Below, piece after piece: positions 36,516 to 46,690 of a stretch of 64,000 bases of DNA; position 1 is the stretch's first letter, and each line of letters starts with the position of its first letter. Position numbers and translations under genes: made by a program. Where the stretch lies: assembly GCF_008326345.1 (NCBI RefSeq), contig NZ_BJEN01000003.1, positions 186,001 to 250,000 of the forward strand, in the 5' to 3' direction. Origin of the DNA: Cutibacterium modestum (GTDB taxonomy: Bacteria > Actinomycetota > Actinomycetes > Propionibacteriales > Propionibacteriaceae). The notes beneath the pieces are model-generated. The model searched no databases, had not been told where the DNA came from, and worked only from the letters and a program-made list of their open reading frames with translations.

Positions 36516-36552
36516 TGGCTGCGCCAACCTTTGACGTCGGCATGATGGTGTC

Positions 36553-37953
36553 ATGACCATGAACCCACTGACCGCCCTGGAAACCTCCACCCGCATCGCC
36601 GCTGGTGACGTCGGCATCCTTGAGGTCCTCGACGCTGCCCTAGAAGCAGCACATGCCGACGAATGTCACGCCTGGACCTGGATCGACGATGACGGGGCCC
36701 GGAACACTGCCCGCGAGCTCCAACACCAACTCGATGCCGGGCAGGTTTGCCCCGGCCCGCTCTTCGGCGTCCCCTGCCCGATCAAGGACCTTAACGCCTT
36801 GGCCGGAGCACCCCGAGCCGTCGGGAGCCGGGCCGTGGGCGGGATGCTGTCGGACCATGACGACGGCATCGTTACCCGGCTTAAGGCCGCCGGTGTCATC
36901 CCGATCGGTACGACGGCTGCTCCCGAGTTCGGGCTTCCTTGCTACACCGAACCAGACGGTCGCGAACCTACCGTCACTCCATGGGACTACACCCGAATGG
37001 CGGGGGGCTCCTCCGGGGGCGCTGCTGCTGTAGTCGGGGCTGGCCAGGTGCCGATCGCTCAAGGCTCCGACGGTGGCGGATCGATACGTGTCCCGGCCTC
37101 CTGCTGTGGGGTCGTCGGCCTCAAACCCAGCCGAGGTCGGGTCTCTGCGGGGCCCTGCGGGATCGACGGTCCCGGGCTGGTCTGCGGCGGGGTTCTGTCC
37201 CGTACGGTGCGCGACACCGCTGCTGCCCTCGACGCGCTGTCTGGACCGTGGCCGGGAGATCCTTACTATGCCTCAGCTTCGACCGAGCCCTTTCTGTCGG
37301 CCTGCGATCGCGATCCGAGACGGCTACGTATCGGAATCCTGCGCGAACCGGTCATCGCCGACGCTCAGGTCCACCCGGACATCCTGGCGGCACTGGAGCG
37401 GACCGCCGTCACTCTGGAGTCGATGGGCCACCTGGTCGAGCAGACGAGTGCCCCCTTCGGCCCGTCCGAGTGGGATTCCTTCCGATGCGTGTGGGAGGTG
37501 GGGGCAGCCGCTATCCCGGTGCCACCTGAGCGCGAGGAATTTTGCACACCAATGTCCAGGTGGTTGCGCGCCCAGGGCCGACGCCGCAGCGGAGTTGAAC
37601 TAGCCGAAGCCTTGGCCGGTATCCAGATGGTGGCGCGTCAAGTCGGGCAGCACTGGCAACGATTCGACGTCATCGTCAGCCCTACCTTGGCCCAACCTCC
37701 CCTGCCGGTCGGAGCATTGCGCAATGACGGCGATCCGGCGGCAGATTTTGACGCGCAATGCCGTTTCACCCCGTGGACCAGCCTGTGGAACATCACCGGA
37801 CGCCCGGCGATGAGCCTGCCGCTGCACACTACGAGAGTCGGCGGCGTCGAGCTGCCGGTCGGCATCATGATCGGCGGTCGAATGTACGACGAAGCCACCC
37901 TGCTGGCACTCGGACGTGCCCTCGAAAATGCTCGGAACCGTGAACCTCGGTGA
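36553..37953 (+). CDS. Amidase (amidase-signature family)
   Basis: 466 residues. The Ser-cisSer-Lys triad is in place: Lys in PCPIKDL near residue 78, cis-Ser in [16 protein letters not shown] near 154, and the nucleophile Ser in [12 protein letters not shown] near 177. The family-wide [12 protein letters not shown] follows. The C-terminal [16 protein letters not shown] is also typical. The substrate cannot be predicted: amides, acyl-amino compounds or aryl amides are possible. It is not a GatA of the tRNA amidotransferase, because no gatB or gatC is adjacent. Confidence 0.85.
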   Translation: MTMNPLTALETSTRIAAGDVGILEVLDAALEAAHADECHAWTWIDDDGARNTARELQHQLDAGQVCPGPLFGVPCPIKDLNALAGAPRAVGSRAVGGMLSDHDDGIVTRLKAAGVIPIGTTAAPEFGLPCYTEPDGREPTVTPWDYTRMAGGSSGGAAAVVGAGQVPIAQGSDGGGSIRVPASCCGVVGLKPSRGRVSAGPCGIDGPGLVCGGVLSRTVRDTAAALDALSGPWPGDPYYASASTEPFLSACDRDPRRLRIGILREPVIADAQVHPDILAALERTAVTLESMGHLVEQTSAPFGPSEWDSFRCVWEVGAAAIPVPPEREEFCTPMSRWLRAQGRRRSGVELAEALAGIQMVARQVGQHWQRFDVIVSPTLAQPPLPVGALRNDGDPAADFDAQCRFTPWTSLWNITGRPAMSLPLHTTRVGGVELPVGIMIGGRMYDEATLLALGRALENARNREPR

Positions 37954-38110
37954 CCAAAACCCCGCCTCACCCATGCCGGCAGCACCGACGTGTCTGCTTA
38001 CCGGACGTGACGGGAGTTTTTACAATCGACCAGCATGGAGCCACTGTTTGCGGCTGTGCACAGTGGCGTGGCTGACGGCAGGAGACGAGAATCGTCGTAC
38101 CGCACAAAAT

Positions 38111-38145
38111 GATCGCCCCAAAACCAACACGATCCTGGGGCGATC
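38111..38145. terminator. Bidirectional hairpin between convergent genes
   Basis: GATCGCCCCA (38111-38120) and TGGGGCGATC (38136-38145) form a perfect 10-bp inverted repeat with a 15-base loop. It lies between the amidase (plus) and the CoA transferase (minus), whose stop is at 38169. Confidence 0.6.
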
Positions 38146-38168
38146 GTAGGGTCAGTGGCGGGGTGACT

Positions 38169-39683
38169 TTAGTTCTGCTTCATGGTGCCGGTCTCGAGGA
38201 ACCGGGTGTGCCATGAATATGCTTCACCCAGCAGATGCGGGGTGTGCTTGAACTTGCAGTCGCGCAGCGCACGCTCGTAGTAGTCGAGCAACATCGGGCG
38301 GTAATCCGGGTGGGCGCAGTTCTCGATGATCTTCGGGACGCGCTGGCGTGGGGCAAGGCCACGCAGATCGGCGATGCCCTGCTCGGTGATAATGACCATG
38401 CCGTCGTGCTCGGTGTGGTCGACGTGGGAGACCATCGGGACGATCGCCGAAATGGCGCCCCCCTTGGCTGTCGATGGGGACACGAAGGCCGAGATGTAGG
38501 CATTGCGGGTGAAGTCGCCGGATCCGCCGATGCCGTTCATCATCCGCGAGCCCATGACGTGGGTCGAGTTGACGTTGCCATAGATGTCGGCCTCAATCAT
38601 GCCGTTGGCACCGATGACACCGAGGCGGCGAATGATCTCCGGGTGATTTGAAATCTCCTGCGGGCGCAAGATGATGTGATCGCGGTAGAAGGCCGCGTTC
38701 TCGTTCATCTTGTGCGCATAGTCAGGAGACAGCGAGAAGGCGGTAGCGGAGGCGACGTCGAGCTTGCCGGCGTCGATGAGGTCGATCATGCCGTCCTGGA
38801 TGACCTCGGTGTAGGAGGTCAGGTGCTCTAGGTCGGAGTGGAGCAGGCCGTCAAGGACGGCGTTCGGGATGTTGCCGACACCCGACTGCAGCGGAAGCAG
38901 GTTCTTGGGGATGCGTCCCTGCTTGACTTCGTTGTCATAGAAGTCAAGCAGGAATCCGGCGATCTTGCGAGAGTCATCGTCGATCGGCTTGAACGGGGTG
39001 TTGCGATCGGGGCCACCGGTCTCGATGATCGCTGCAACCTTGTGCTGGGGGATGTGGAGGAATTTGTCACCGACCCGGTCACCGGGATGAGTGATCGGGA
39101 TGGGCACCCGATTCGGAGGAAGCGCGAACCCACCGTAAATGTCGTGCATTCCTTCCAGGTCTTCGGACTGCCACGAGTTCACCTCAATAATGACCTTCTC
39201 GGCGACATCGCAGTACACCGCGTTGTTGCCGACTGATGAGGTGAGGACGACGTCCCCGTCTTCAGTGATCCGGGTGGCCTCAATGACGGCGAAGTCAACC
39301 TTGCCGAAGAAGCCTTGACGCACCATCATGCCCGACTCTGACAGATGGATATCGGTGTAGAAGGAGGTGCCGTCGTTAATCTTGCTCCGCATCTGGGGAT
39401 CGGACTGGTACGGCATGCGCCAGCCGACGCCGTCGACGGAGGCGAGGGCGCCGTCGAGCTCAGGAGCGGTCGAGGCTCCGGTGAAGACGTTGACGGTGAA
39501 CTTCTCACCGCGATCGTGGGATTCTTGGATGCGCTTGGCCAGTGCGCCCGGAAGCGCCTTCGGGTAGCCCGACCCAGTGAATCCACCGAAGCCGATCTGG
39601 TCACCGTCATGGATGAAGGCAGCTGCGTCGTCCGCGCTCATCACTTTCTGACGCAGGGCTGCGTTGGCAATCCGCTCTGACAT
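38169..39683 (-). CDS. Succinyl-CoA:acetate/propionate CoA-transferase
   Basis: 504 residues from ATG 39683 (AGGAGGACAG upstream). Moves CoA between acyl groups; in propionibacteria the enzyme of this family couples propionyl-CoA use to succinate activation in the Wood-Werkman cycle. Family features: DGDQIGFGGFTGSGYPKALP near the N-terminus, QSGVGNIPNAV in the middle, then GANGMIEADIYGNVNSTHV and the glycine-rich GIGGSGDFTRNAY. The acetyl-CoA hydrolase/transferase length of about 500 is normal. Strong ribosome-binding site and codon use suggest high expression. Confidence 0.9.
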   Translation of the reverse strand: MSERIANAALRQKVMSADDAAAFIHDGDQIGFGGFTGSGYPKALPGALAKRIQESHDRGEKFTVNVFTGASTAPELDGALASVDGVGWRMPYQSDPQMRSKINDGTSFYTDIHLSESGMMVRQGFFGKVDFAVIEATRITEDGDVVLTSSVGNNAVYCDVAEKVIIEVNSWQSEDLEGMHDIYGGFALPPNRVPIPITHPGDRVGDKFLHIPQHKVAAIIETGGPDRNTPFKPIDDDSRKIAGFLLDFYDNEVKQGRIPKNLLPLQSGVGNIPNAVLDGLLHSDLEHLTSYTEVIQDGMIDLIDAGKLDVASATAFSLSPDYAHKMNENAAFYRDHIILRPQEISNHPEIIRRLGVIGANGMIEADIYGNVNSTHVMGSRMMNGIGGSGDFTRNAYISAFVSPSTAKGGAISAIVPMVSHVDHTEHDGMVIITEQGIADLRGLAPRQRVPKIIENCAHPDYRPMLLDYYERALRDCKFKHTPHLLGEAYSWHTRFLETGTMKQN

Positions 39684-39952
39684 CTGTCCTCCTGCCGCCG
39701 TGCGGCTGGTTGTCGGTGACGGCACACAGCGCTATCCGTGAGCCGTCGAAGAAACACTGTTTCGTTCCCGTTGCAGGCGGTCCGAAACCATGACATCACT
39801 TTATATGGCGTCCGCTGGGGCGAGATGGGCCACCCCTGCTATTTGGGGTCGAGAGAGCACTGTTGTTCGTAGCTAAAGCACGACGCTCGCACGGTTGTTC
39901 ATACCGCCGCCTGGCTGGGTACGACCTCAATGACGTCCGAACCCGACCGTGA

Positions 39953-40747
39953 TCACAACGTCTTGACGCTGATCCGCATGGACATGGTGAGGCCCCTGTC
40001 TGGGGCGAGAACGACCGCGTTGTCCTTGCACACCCCAGTCTCGACGCATACAAAGTCGCGCCACGCCTGGGCGGTCGGGTTATCACCAGTCGCTGACGAG
40101 GAGCGTGGATTCCAGATTACGGCGCTGGGGCACCCCGTTGTCTCTAGGCGGATCTGGCGTCCCCACGCCGGATCGACAAGGGTTAGGGCCGGTCCGACTC
40201 CTTGGATGACGGTGTCGGTATCGGGAGCCAGGACGAGTTCGTCAGCGTTGAAACCCCCTTTCTCCCCGGTGGCAAAGTTGTGCCAGTCGGCGCCCTGGAT
40301 ACCCCTGACCCGCGCCTGCCCAGCGTCCCCGACGCGCAGGTAGGTGTGCCACATCCCCTCAACGGTGCGCGGTTTGTGATCATGGTTGGTGAGGGAGAGC
40401 GTCATTTCTAGAGCCGCGTCGGCCATGACGACCTCGTGACGAATTCCGATCAACGCTGTCTCGGCAGTTCCTATGACGCGGAAGGGATCGGCGACCGTCA
40501 CCGCGAAGTCGCTGCGACGGGCTAGACCATGCTGGGGGTTCTGGTCGTTATTGGGCCCGTGACCGAACCATGGGGCACACAGCGGGATTCCTCCCCGGAT
40601 CACAGCCTCGGACTCGTGAGCGTGCTCGGCGTCGAACCAGATGACGGGCTTGCCGTCGGCCTTCCAGGCCAACACTTGGCAGCCATGTTCTGCTACTTGC
40701 CAAGCGCCATCATGGGCCGAATGAAGGGTTCCAGGAAGGGTACTCAT
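39953..40747 (-). CDS. D-hexose-6-phosphate mutarotase (YeaD-like aldose-1-epimerase)
   Basis: 264 residues. The segment ESEAVIRGGIPLCAPWFGHG is the signature of the YeaD/glucose-6-phosphate 1-epimerase branch. HGLARRSDFAV contains the catalytic His region, and FVCVETGVC near the C-terminus carries the conserved Glu. It equilibrates alpha and beta anomers of hexose-6-phosphates. It stands 16 bases downstream of serB on the same strand. Confidence 0.88.
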   Translation of the reverse strand: MSTLPGTLHSAHDGAWQVAEHGCQVLAWKADGKPVIWFDAEHAHESEAVIRGGIPLCAPWFGHGPNNDQNPQHGLARRSDFAVTVADPFRVIGTAETALIGIRHEVVMADAALEMTLSLTNHDHKPRTVEGMWHTYLRVGDAGQARVRGIQGADWHNFATGEKGGFNADELVLAPDTDTVIQGVGPALTLVDPAWGRQIRLETTGCPSAVIWNPRSSSATGDNPTAQAWRDFVCVETGVCKDNAVVLAPDRGLTMSMRISVKTL

Positions 40748-40763
40748 GCTCTTATGATCATGG

Positions 40764-41621
40764 TCAGTGCGCCCACACGGCGCGCAGGGCGTCTATCCGC
40801 TCACACCTGATGGTGTTTCGTGCAGCCTCGGCGGCGACCGGCTTAGCACAGAAAGCAACTGGCAGCCCAGCGACCGCGAACATGTCAAGGTCATTAGCTC
40901 CATCACCTACGGCGATCGTTCGCTCAAGACCGGTCCCGCATTCCGAGGCCCAGCGACGCAGCCAGGTTGCCTTTGCGACACGGTCGACGACGTCACCAAC
41001 CACTCGTCCAGTGAGGTGATCGTCGACGACCTCGAGTTCGTTGGATGTCGCGAAATCAGCCCCGATCTGTTTGGCTAACGGATCGACCAGGGCCGTGAAC
41101 CCGCCGGACACCAATCCGACGGCAGCCCCAATCTCATGGGCGCTGGCCACCAACTCGGCTGCCCCAGGGGTGACGACGGTGGCCTTCCGCGCCTCCTCTA
41201 AGGTTCCGATATGCAACCCCTCCAGACATTTCACTCGGGCGTACAGGGACTCGACGAAGTCCAGTTCTCCGGCCATGGTGCGGGCGGTGACTTCACGGAC
41301 CTCATCGGCTTTCCCGGCACACTCAGCAAGCAGGTCGATGGCCTCGGTGCGTGTGACGGTCGAGTCGACATCACAAACGATGAGACCAGGAGGTTCGGTG
41401 GCCAAGGCGCCGTGGGGATGTAGTACGCCGACACTGTTGGCGGCAGCTAGCTCGCGAACCTGCGCCAAATTGCCCTCAAAAGACATGGCGTACTCGAAAA
41501 TATGTGCGGTCCATTCGCCGGTGTGAATGCCGCGCATGCAGGCGGCATCAGACCACAGCAGGGTGCCGGGGGCGCGAAGGCTGGTGCGATTGTCGCTGAT
41601 GAGGATGACGCGAGAGTTCAT
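40764..41621 (-). CDS. serB: Phosphoserine phosphatase (HAD family)
   Basis: 285 residues. The HAD nucleophile motif is DVDSTVT (Asp84, Asp86), preceded by a roughly 80-residue N-terminal regulatory region as in actinobacterial SerB. GLVSGGFTALVDPLA carries the motif II Ser, and GDGANDLDM is motif III. Final step of serine synthesis from 3-phosphoserine. No close partner gene except the mutarotase behind it. Confidence 0.92.
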   Translation of the reverse strand: MNSRVILISDNRTSLRAPGTLLWSDAACMRGIHTGEWTAHIFEYAMSFEGNLAQVRELAAANSVGVLHPHGALATEPPGLIVCDVDSTVTRTEAIDLLAECAGKADEVREVTARTMAGELDFVESLYARVKCLEGLHIGTLEEARKATVVTPGAAELVASAHEIGAAVGLVSGGFTALVDPLAKQIGADFATSNELEVVDDHLTGRVVGDVVDRVAKATWLRRWASECGTGLERTIAVGDGANDLDMFAVAGLPVAFCAKPVAAEAARNTIRCERIDALRAVWAH

Positions 41622-41706
41622 GAGACCACGGTAGGTGGGTTTTGCTCGAGTTCGGTGAGTTCCCGCGCCTCAGCACACTGCACGCTGTGAAAACTGGGTA
41701 TGTGGC

Positions 41707-42697
41707 TTATCGGCGTACTGCCCTGATGACGGTGTACTGACGATTCCGTGCGACTTGTCGGGTGGGTCCTATGAGGCGCTTGACATGAGACGCCCACGGC
41801 AGGTGGTTGTTGAAGACACACCACAGGGTTCCGCCGGGGTGCAACGCCCGAGCAGCATCGGTCAGCATGGCAACTGTTGGGGCATGGTCTTGGGCTGTGC
41901 CCCGGTGAAAGGGCGGGTTAGTAACGACGACGCCGACGCTGTCGTCGGGGAGATCGGCGAGCCCGTCACACCAATGAGTGACGATGCTAAGCCCGTTCGC
42001 GTCAGCAGTCAGACGAGTGGAATCGACGGCTTGCCACGACACGTCGGTGGCGTGAACACGGGCATGGGGAAGTCGTTGTGCCAAATGGGCGGAGATGACA
42101 CCATTCCCGCAGCCAAGATCGACGACGTCGGAGTCGACGTCGGCAGCAACGTCGTCGAGATGATCGAGGAGCAGGGACGTTCCAGCGTCGAGTCCGGCGG
42201 TATGGAAAACGCCACCGTGGGCTCGAATCGTCAATCCGTTCACGGTATTAGTGCGCGGCCATTCCCCAGTGATGGCGGGGCGCTCTCGAGGCGATGAGAA
42301 GTGCAGGACCCGGGCTTTGCGCACGCCGAGGCTGGCATGGACGTCGTTAAACCAGCGGGCTGCGACGTCATTCATGGACCGGCTCATGTGCTTGATGCGT
42401 CCACCGGCGACGATGTGGGCCTCAGGTCCAAGAGTGCGCCAGAGGTTTCCGAACAGTTCGTCGAGCTCGTCGAGACCCGTCGGCAGGCCCATCCACACCA
42501 CGGGGTTAGTGGACACAGCGCCTGCGGCCAAGGGGTTGAGGCGAATGGCCTGGGGGGATGGCGGTGAGATCGCGGCAGTCGTCAGCCCACGCCATGACGT
42601 TGTCCCCAGCCACCGGCAGCAGAGACGGGCGCCCCAACACCCACACCGAGTCGGTCTGTGGTGATTCGGCGACGATCAGTTCGTCTACAGCGTCCAT
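41707..42697 (-). pseudogene. RsmC-like 16S rRNA guanine-N2 methyltransferase, frameshifted at a G6 tract
   Basis: The minus strand from ATG 42697 reads VDELIVAESPQTDSVWVLGR to TAIPP, then loses frame at the run of six G (42552-42557). The next frame, RLNPLAAGAVSTNPVVWMGL onward, continues to 41707. With seven bases in the run the two join into about 330 residues. The SAM-binding motif is VVDLGCGNGVISAHLA and the catalytic motif NPPF is present (VVTNPPFHRG), as in RsmC/RlmG enzymes. Length variation of this tract could switch the gene on and off. Confidence 0.75.
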
Positions 42698-43547
42698 GGC
42701 GGCAGTCTCTCAGATCGTGGCGGAACCGTCTGTGCTCGCGCCTGATGCCATGACAAACGACACCAGACGCAAATGTGAGCGGGATCACCATAGCGGCAAG
42801 AACCTCAGCGGGGTGGCACAGGTTGTTTTACCGACCTGGTGTCGAAGTCGGGTAAATCCGAGCTGCCGTCTCGGCAAGCAGCAGGCCATTTGTCATGTCC
42901 CCAGAGGCCCGTCTCCCCGCTCTACGGCAATTGGCCTCCAGAGATGTTGAAGATGCATCCCTCAACCCTCATGACAAATGAAGGACGGCACGATGTCGGG
43001 AATGCTGACCACCTTTGGCAGGCCAAGCTCCTGCCTTCGATATATGCATATGCGGTCGAATCCGGTAGGACAAAGATGGCGGTCGCCGTTGCCTCAACCC
43101 CTCGTCGCGGATACCGTGAGTTGATCCCCGAGAACGTATTCGCGCTCATCGTGCTGATTGAGGGTGGGATCATGACGAGTAGCGTTACGCAGCCACCGCT
43201 CACATTACGCTCACATTAAGTTGTGCCGGATTCACAGGGTCCCGGGCGCACGCATCTCCTGGGGCGTGAATGAGGATTACATCCGGGAAACTTTTCCCAC
43301 ATTGATCACAACCGGTATCACCGCGGTGTCTCGGGGCCGATTATGGAAGACTATGGAAATAGAGATCGGCACGGCGAAGGACAGGTCGTTGCACCTTCTG
43401 TGAAGTGGGACGTCAGCGGCGGTGTACCGGCGAGCGTGACGGAATATCCACAGTGGTAACTCGCTCCTGCACGAGTGTGCACGCTGAGTGTGGTGTGCAT
43501 TTCCGCACCGTAACGTAACACCCGCTAATTCTGTGATAGGAGGCATC
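42698..43547. other. 850-base intergenic region with a tandem 11-bp repeat
   Basis: No convincing gene on either strand; several open frames lack start signals and protein-like composition. The region includes the tandem repeat at 43197-43218 and the promoter and leader of the hydrolase gene at 43548. Confidence 0.4.
43197..43218 (+). repeat. Tandem 11-bp repeat, possible PhoP-type direct repeat
   Basis: CGCTCACATTA occurs twice without spacing. Eleven-base direct repeats containing TCAC resemble PHO boxes of Streptomyces (GTTCACC units). It lies 330 bases upstream of the hydrolase gene. Functional meaning is speculative. Confidence 0.3.
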
Positions 43548-44486
43548 GTGGCCCTACAGGAAATCGCATTCACTTCGCACAATGGTCGCGACCATATCCA
43601 GGCATGGATCTACGAGCCCGCCGCTGATCCGGTGGCAGTAGTGCAGCTTGTTCACGGGTTGGGTGAGCATTCCCGCCGCTATCTACACATGATCACCACG
43701 CTGCTCGACGCTCGCTGCATCGTCGTGGCCGATGACCACGCTGGTCACGGACGAACTGCGATGCTGTCAGGGGTGTGGACAGACGCGGGAGATGACGGTG
43801 CGAAAGTCGTCGTTGAGGATGAGCTGACTTTGCAGGGCCTGGTGCGCGAACAGTTCCCCGACTTGCCTTACCTTGTCTTTGGCCACAGCTGGGGTTCCAT
43901 GATTGCCCGCGCGATGGCCGTCGATCCCAGAGCGCGGCTCAATGGTCTGGCCCTGTGCGGCGTCGCAGCCCAGCTCAAGGGTCTGGAGCACAGCTTAGAC
44001 CGGGAAGGTTTGCGCGCTGCCGTCAACGCCGATCCCGCCGGGCGCGCCGAGCCGGTGTTCGTCGAGCAAATGTTCGACGGTTTTCTCGACCGCTGTGGAC
44101 CCAACCCTGGCCCCACCGACTGGGTTGCTACAGACCCGTTTATTGTCCGCGATCACGCCAAGGACAAGTTCAACAACTTCGGTGCTCCTATGAGCAATCG
44201 GTTCGCCTGGAGCTTCCTGGAGATTTACCAGCGCGCCAACAGTGAGTCTTTCTACCGTGACTTGCCACCGATGCCGGTTCTTATTTTCAGCGGCGGCGAC
44301 GATCCGGTCGCTAATTTTGGTGACGGTGCCCAGCAAGTCGCCGACGAACTCTCCCGCGCCGGGCACGACGTCGAGATCCGCATCTACCCGGGCTTGCGCC
44401 ACGAAGTTCACAACGAGTCGAAGTCCCGGGCTGACGTTGAGGCCAAGCTCGTTAGGTTCGTCACCAGGGTCGCAAGCGCGACCTGA
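43548..44486 (+). CDS. Alpha/beta hydrolase, monoacylglycerol-lipase type
   Basis: 312 residues from GTG 43548, with AGGAGG nine bases upstream. Serine hydrolase with the nucleophile elbow GHSWGS near residue 113, the oxyanion region VQLVHGLGEHSRRY near 33, the catalytic Asp in SGGDDPV and His in GLRHEVHNE. The lysophospholipase/monoacylglycerol lipase (Hydrolase_4) pattern fits best. No signal peptide, so it acts inside the cell. Confidence 0.88.
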   Translation: MALQEIAFTSHNGRDHIQAWIYEPAADPVAVVQLVHGLGEHSRRYLHMITTLLDARCIVVADDHAGHGRTAMLSGVWTDAGDDGAKVVVEDELTLQGLVREQFPDLPYLVFGHSWGSMIARAMAVDPRARLNGLALCGVAAQLKGLEHSLDREGLRAAVNADPAGRAEPVFVEQMFDGFLDRCGPNPGPTDWVATDPFIVRDHAKDKFNNFGAPMSNRFAWSFLEIYQRANSESFYRDLPPMPVLIFSGGDDPVANFGDGAQQVADELSRAGHDVEIRIYPGLRHEVHNESKSRADVEAKLVRFVTRVASAT

Positions 44487-44551
44487 CACCGACAAAGCCT
44501 CGTCGACAAGGTGTAATGCCATGGCGTCATGGCCCCCGATATCATGACGCC

Positions 44552-45436
44552 ATGGCAGAGTCGCCCCTGGAAATACATGTCATAGCTGATTCGACGGGTG
44601 AGACCGCCGTTCGTCTGGCTCGGGCTGCCCGCAGTCAGTTCGAGGGGGTCCATTGGCACATCGTGCGCCATCCCATGATCGGCGCCGTACCGGAAATGGT
44701 TTCGGCCTTGGAGGCTGTCTCGGAGGCCCACGAGGCAGGGCAGTGGGTGTGCGTTGTGCATACCTTGGTGTTGCCCGATATGCGTCGAATGGTCTCCGAC
44801 GCGTGTGAGGAGATGGGCATCCGTGAGGTCAGCCTCATGGGCCCGATGCTCGACGCGATGGAGGAGGCATCTGGCTTGGATGCTGACGCGGTCCCGCGCC
44901 GTCCAGTGGGTGTTGAGGCTGATTACTTCACCCGGATCTCGGCGATGGAATTCGCGGTTCGTAACGACGACGGCGCTATTCCCGATCGCCTGACCGAGGC
45001 AGATATTTGCCTGGTGGGTGTGAGCCGTTCAGGAAAGACCCCATTGTCGATCTACCTGGGGTACTTGGGCTACAAGACGGTCAACGTCCCGCTGGTTCCT
45101 GGCATCGCACCGCCAGCCGAGCTCGCTGCGGTGGATCGGTGGCGCATTGTCGGCTTAACAATCGACGCGCAGCGGCTGCTGGAAATCCGAGGACGTCGGG
45201 TGCGCGGACTGGGCGGTTTCGGTAATGAGGACGGGTACGCCGATCTCGCCGCGATCTATGACGAGTTAGACGAGGTTGGCAAAGTTCAGCGCCGGCTGGG
45301 GTGCCCCATCATTGACACGACTGGCCTGGCGTTGGAGGAGTCTGCAACGAAGATTATTGACGTTGTTGATCAGCGAGCTAAGACGGCGGGCACTCGGCTT
45401 CGCAGGCCTGCCGGGTCGTATCGCACACGTCCCTGA
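44552..45436 (+). CDS. Pyruvate, phosphate dikinase regulatory protein (DUF299 kinase/phosphorylase)
   Basis: 294 residues from ATG 44552; the frame is open further upstream. Bifunctional enzyme that inactivates PPDK by ADP-dependent phosphorylation and reactivates it by phosphorolysis. Typical N-terminus IHVIADSTGETA, P-loop GVSRSGKTPLSIYL near 155, and the conserved NVPLVPG and GLTID segments. The target enzyme, ppdK, is encoded 1.5 kb downstream on the same strand, which supports the PPDK rather than the PEP-synthase version. Confidence 0.9.
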   Translation: MAESPLEIHVIADSTGETAVRLARAARSQFEGVHWHIVRHPMIGAVPEMVSALEAVSEAHEAGQWVCVVHTLVLPDMRRMVSDACEEMGIREVSLMGPMLDAMEEASGLDADAVPRRPVGVEADYFTRISAMEFAVRNDDGAIPDRLTEADICLVGVSRSGKTPLSIYLGYLGYKTVNVPLVPGIAPPAELAAVDRWRIVGLTIDAQRLLEIRGRRVRGLGGFGNEDGYADLAAIYDELDEVGKVQRRLGCPIIDTTGLALEESATKIIDVVDQRAKTAGTRLRRPAGSYRTRP

Positions 45437-45587
45437 CCACGAAGAGCCAACCCGACCGGAAGGACTCATGACTGCTCGGCCGCATCCGTCGTAGCGCTCC
45501 CAGGTTGGGGTCCCTCCTTTCACGAACCCGCGCAAGCAAGAATGAAAACTGCACAGCACAGATCGACGTCAGGCAAGGAGGCCGGGC

Positions 45588-46690
45588 ATGAAGATCGTCG
45601 GAGCAGTTTTAGAGGAGATGGGCCGGGACGTGCCATACCGCACCTCGAAGCCCATCACAGTCGAAGAACTTGAACTGGACCCACCTGACCCAGGTGAGGT
45701 GCTCGTGAAGATTGCAGCTGCCGGTATCTGCCATTCCGATCTGTCGGTAGTCAACGGATCGTGACCGCGTCCCATGCCGATGCTGCTAGGTCATGAGTCT
45801 GCCGGAGTCATCGAGGAACTCGGTGAAGGGGTTGATGATGTCAAGGTTCGTCAGCACGTCACGCTAGCCTTCCGCGTTGCGGAACTTGTTCAGCCTGCCG
45901 GACCGACGGCAAATTACCGTGCATCCCTGGAAGTGAGGCCAATATTGCCGGCACGTTGCTCGGTGGTGGCATCAGACTGCACCGGGATGACGAGGCAATC
46001 CGCCATCATCTTGGCGTTTCTGGATTCGCCACCCATGCCGTTGTGAGGCGGGAGTCCCTGGTTCCGGTACCCGATGAGGTTCCGGCCGAAATTGCCGCTG
46101 TGCTCGGATGCGCGGTGCTCACCGGCGGTGGTGCCGTTATCAACGCCGGACAGCCCGCGCCCGAGGACGATGTGGTAGGCGTCGGACTGGGAGGGGTGGG
46201 GATGGCAGCCGTGCTTACCGCTGCTGGATCCCGCAAAGGCGGTCGCGTTATCGCCGTCGACGTTAACGAAGACAAGCTGACGATGGCTAAGGAGCTTGGG
46301 GCCGACGTTGTCAACACTCCCGAGGACACCGAGGCCGACAAGCTGCGTGCTCCAGTTGTCGTTGAGGCTGCGGGACATGAGAAAGCCTTTGAGACCGCCG
46401 TCAACCTCACCGCAATGGGCGGCACGACAGTTACCGTCGGTCTTCCCCACCCGGAAGCTTGGGCGCGGATCTCCCCGGCCGCACTTACGGGCAAGGCTCG
46501 CACCATCAAAGGCTGCTACCGAGGATCGGCGGTGCCTTCGCGTGACATACCTATCTATGCGCAGATGTACTTGGACGGAAACCTGGCCGTCGACAAGCTC
46601 ATCTCCTCGCGCATCCGCCTTGCGGACATCAACGAAGCCATGGACGAACTGGATGCAGGGCATGCTGTGGGGCAGGTGATGATCTTCTGA
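45588..46690 (+). pseudogene. Zinc-dependent alcohol dehydrogenase, in-frame TGA plus frameshift
   Basis: From ATG 45588 the MDR-family N-terminus reads to GICHSDLSVVNGS, where TGA (45762-45764) replaces a codon that is probably CGA in relatives (NGSRPRPMPMLLGHE). The frame continues to HVTLAF and then shifts near 45870. The next frame has the structural zinc site CGTCSACRTDGKLPC, the Rossmann motif GVGLGGVGMAAV and the C-terminus to 46690. Two independent lesions make this a clear pseudogene. The 3' frame alone (45956-46690) lacks the catalytic domain. Confidence 0.8.

Noticed and set aside
42922-43203. Possible small minus-strand gene
   Set aside because: No ribosome-binding site, no hydrophobic or domain pattern, and codon composition unlike its neighbours.
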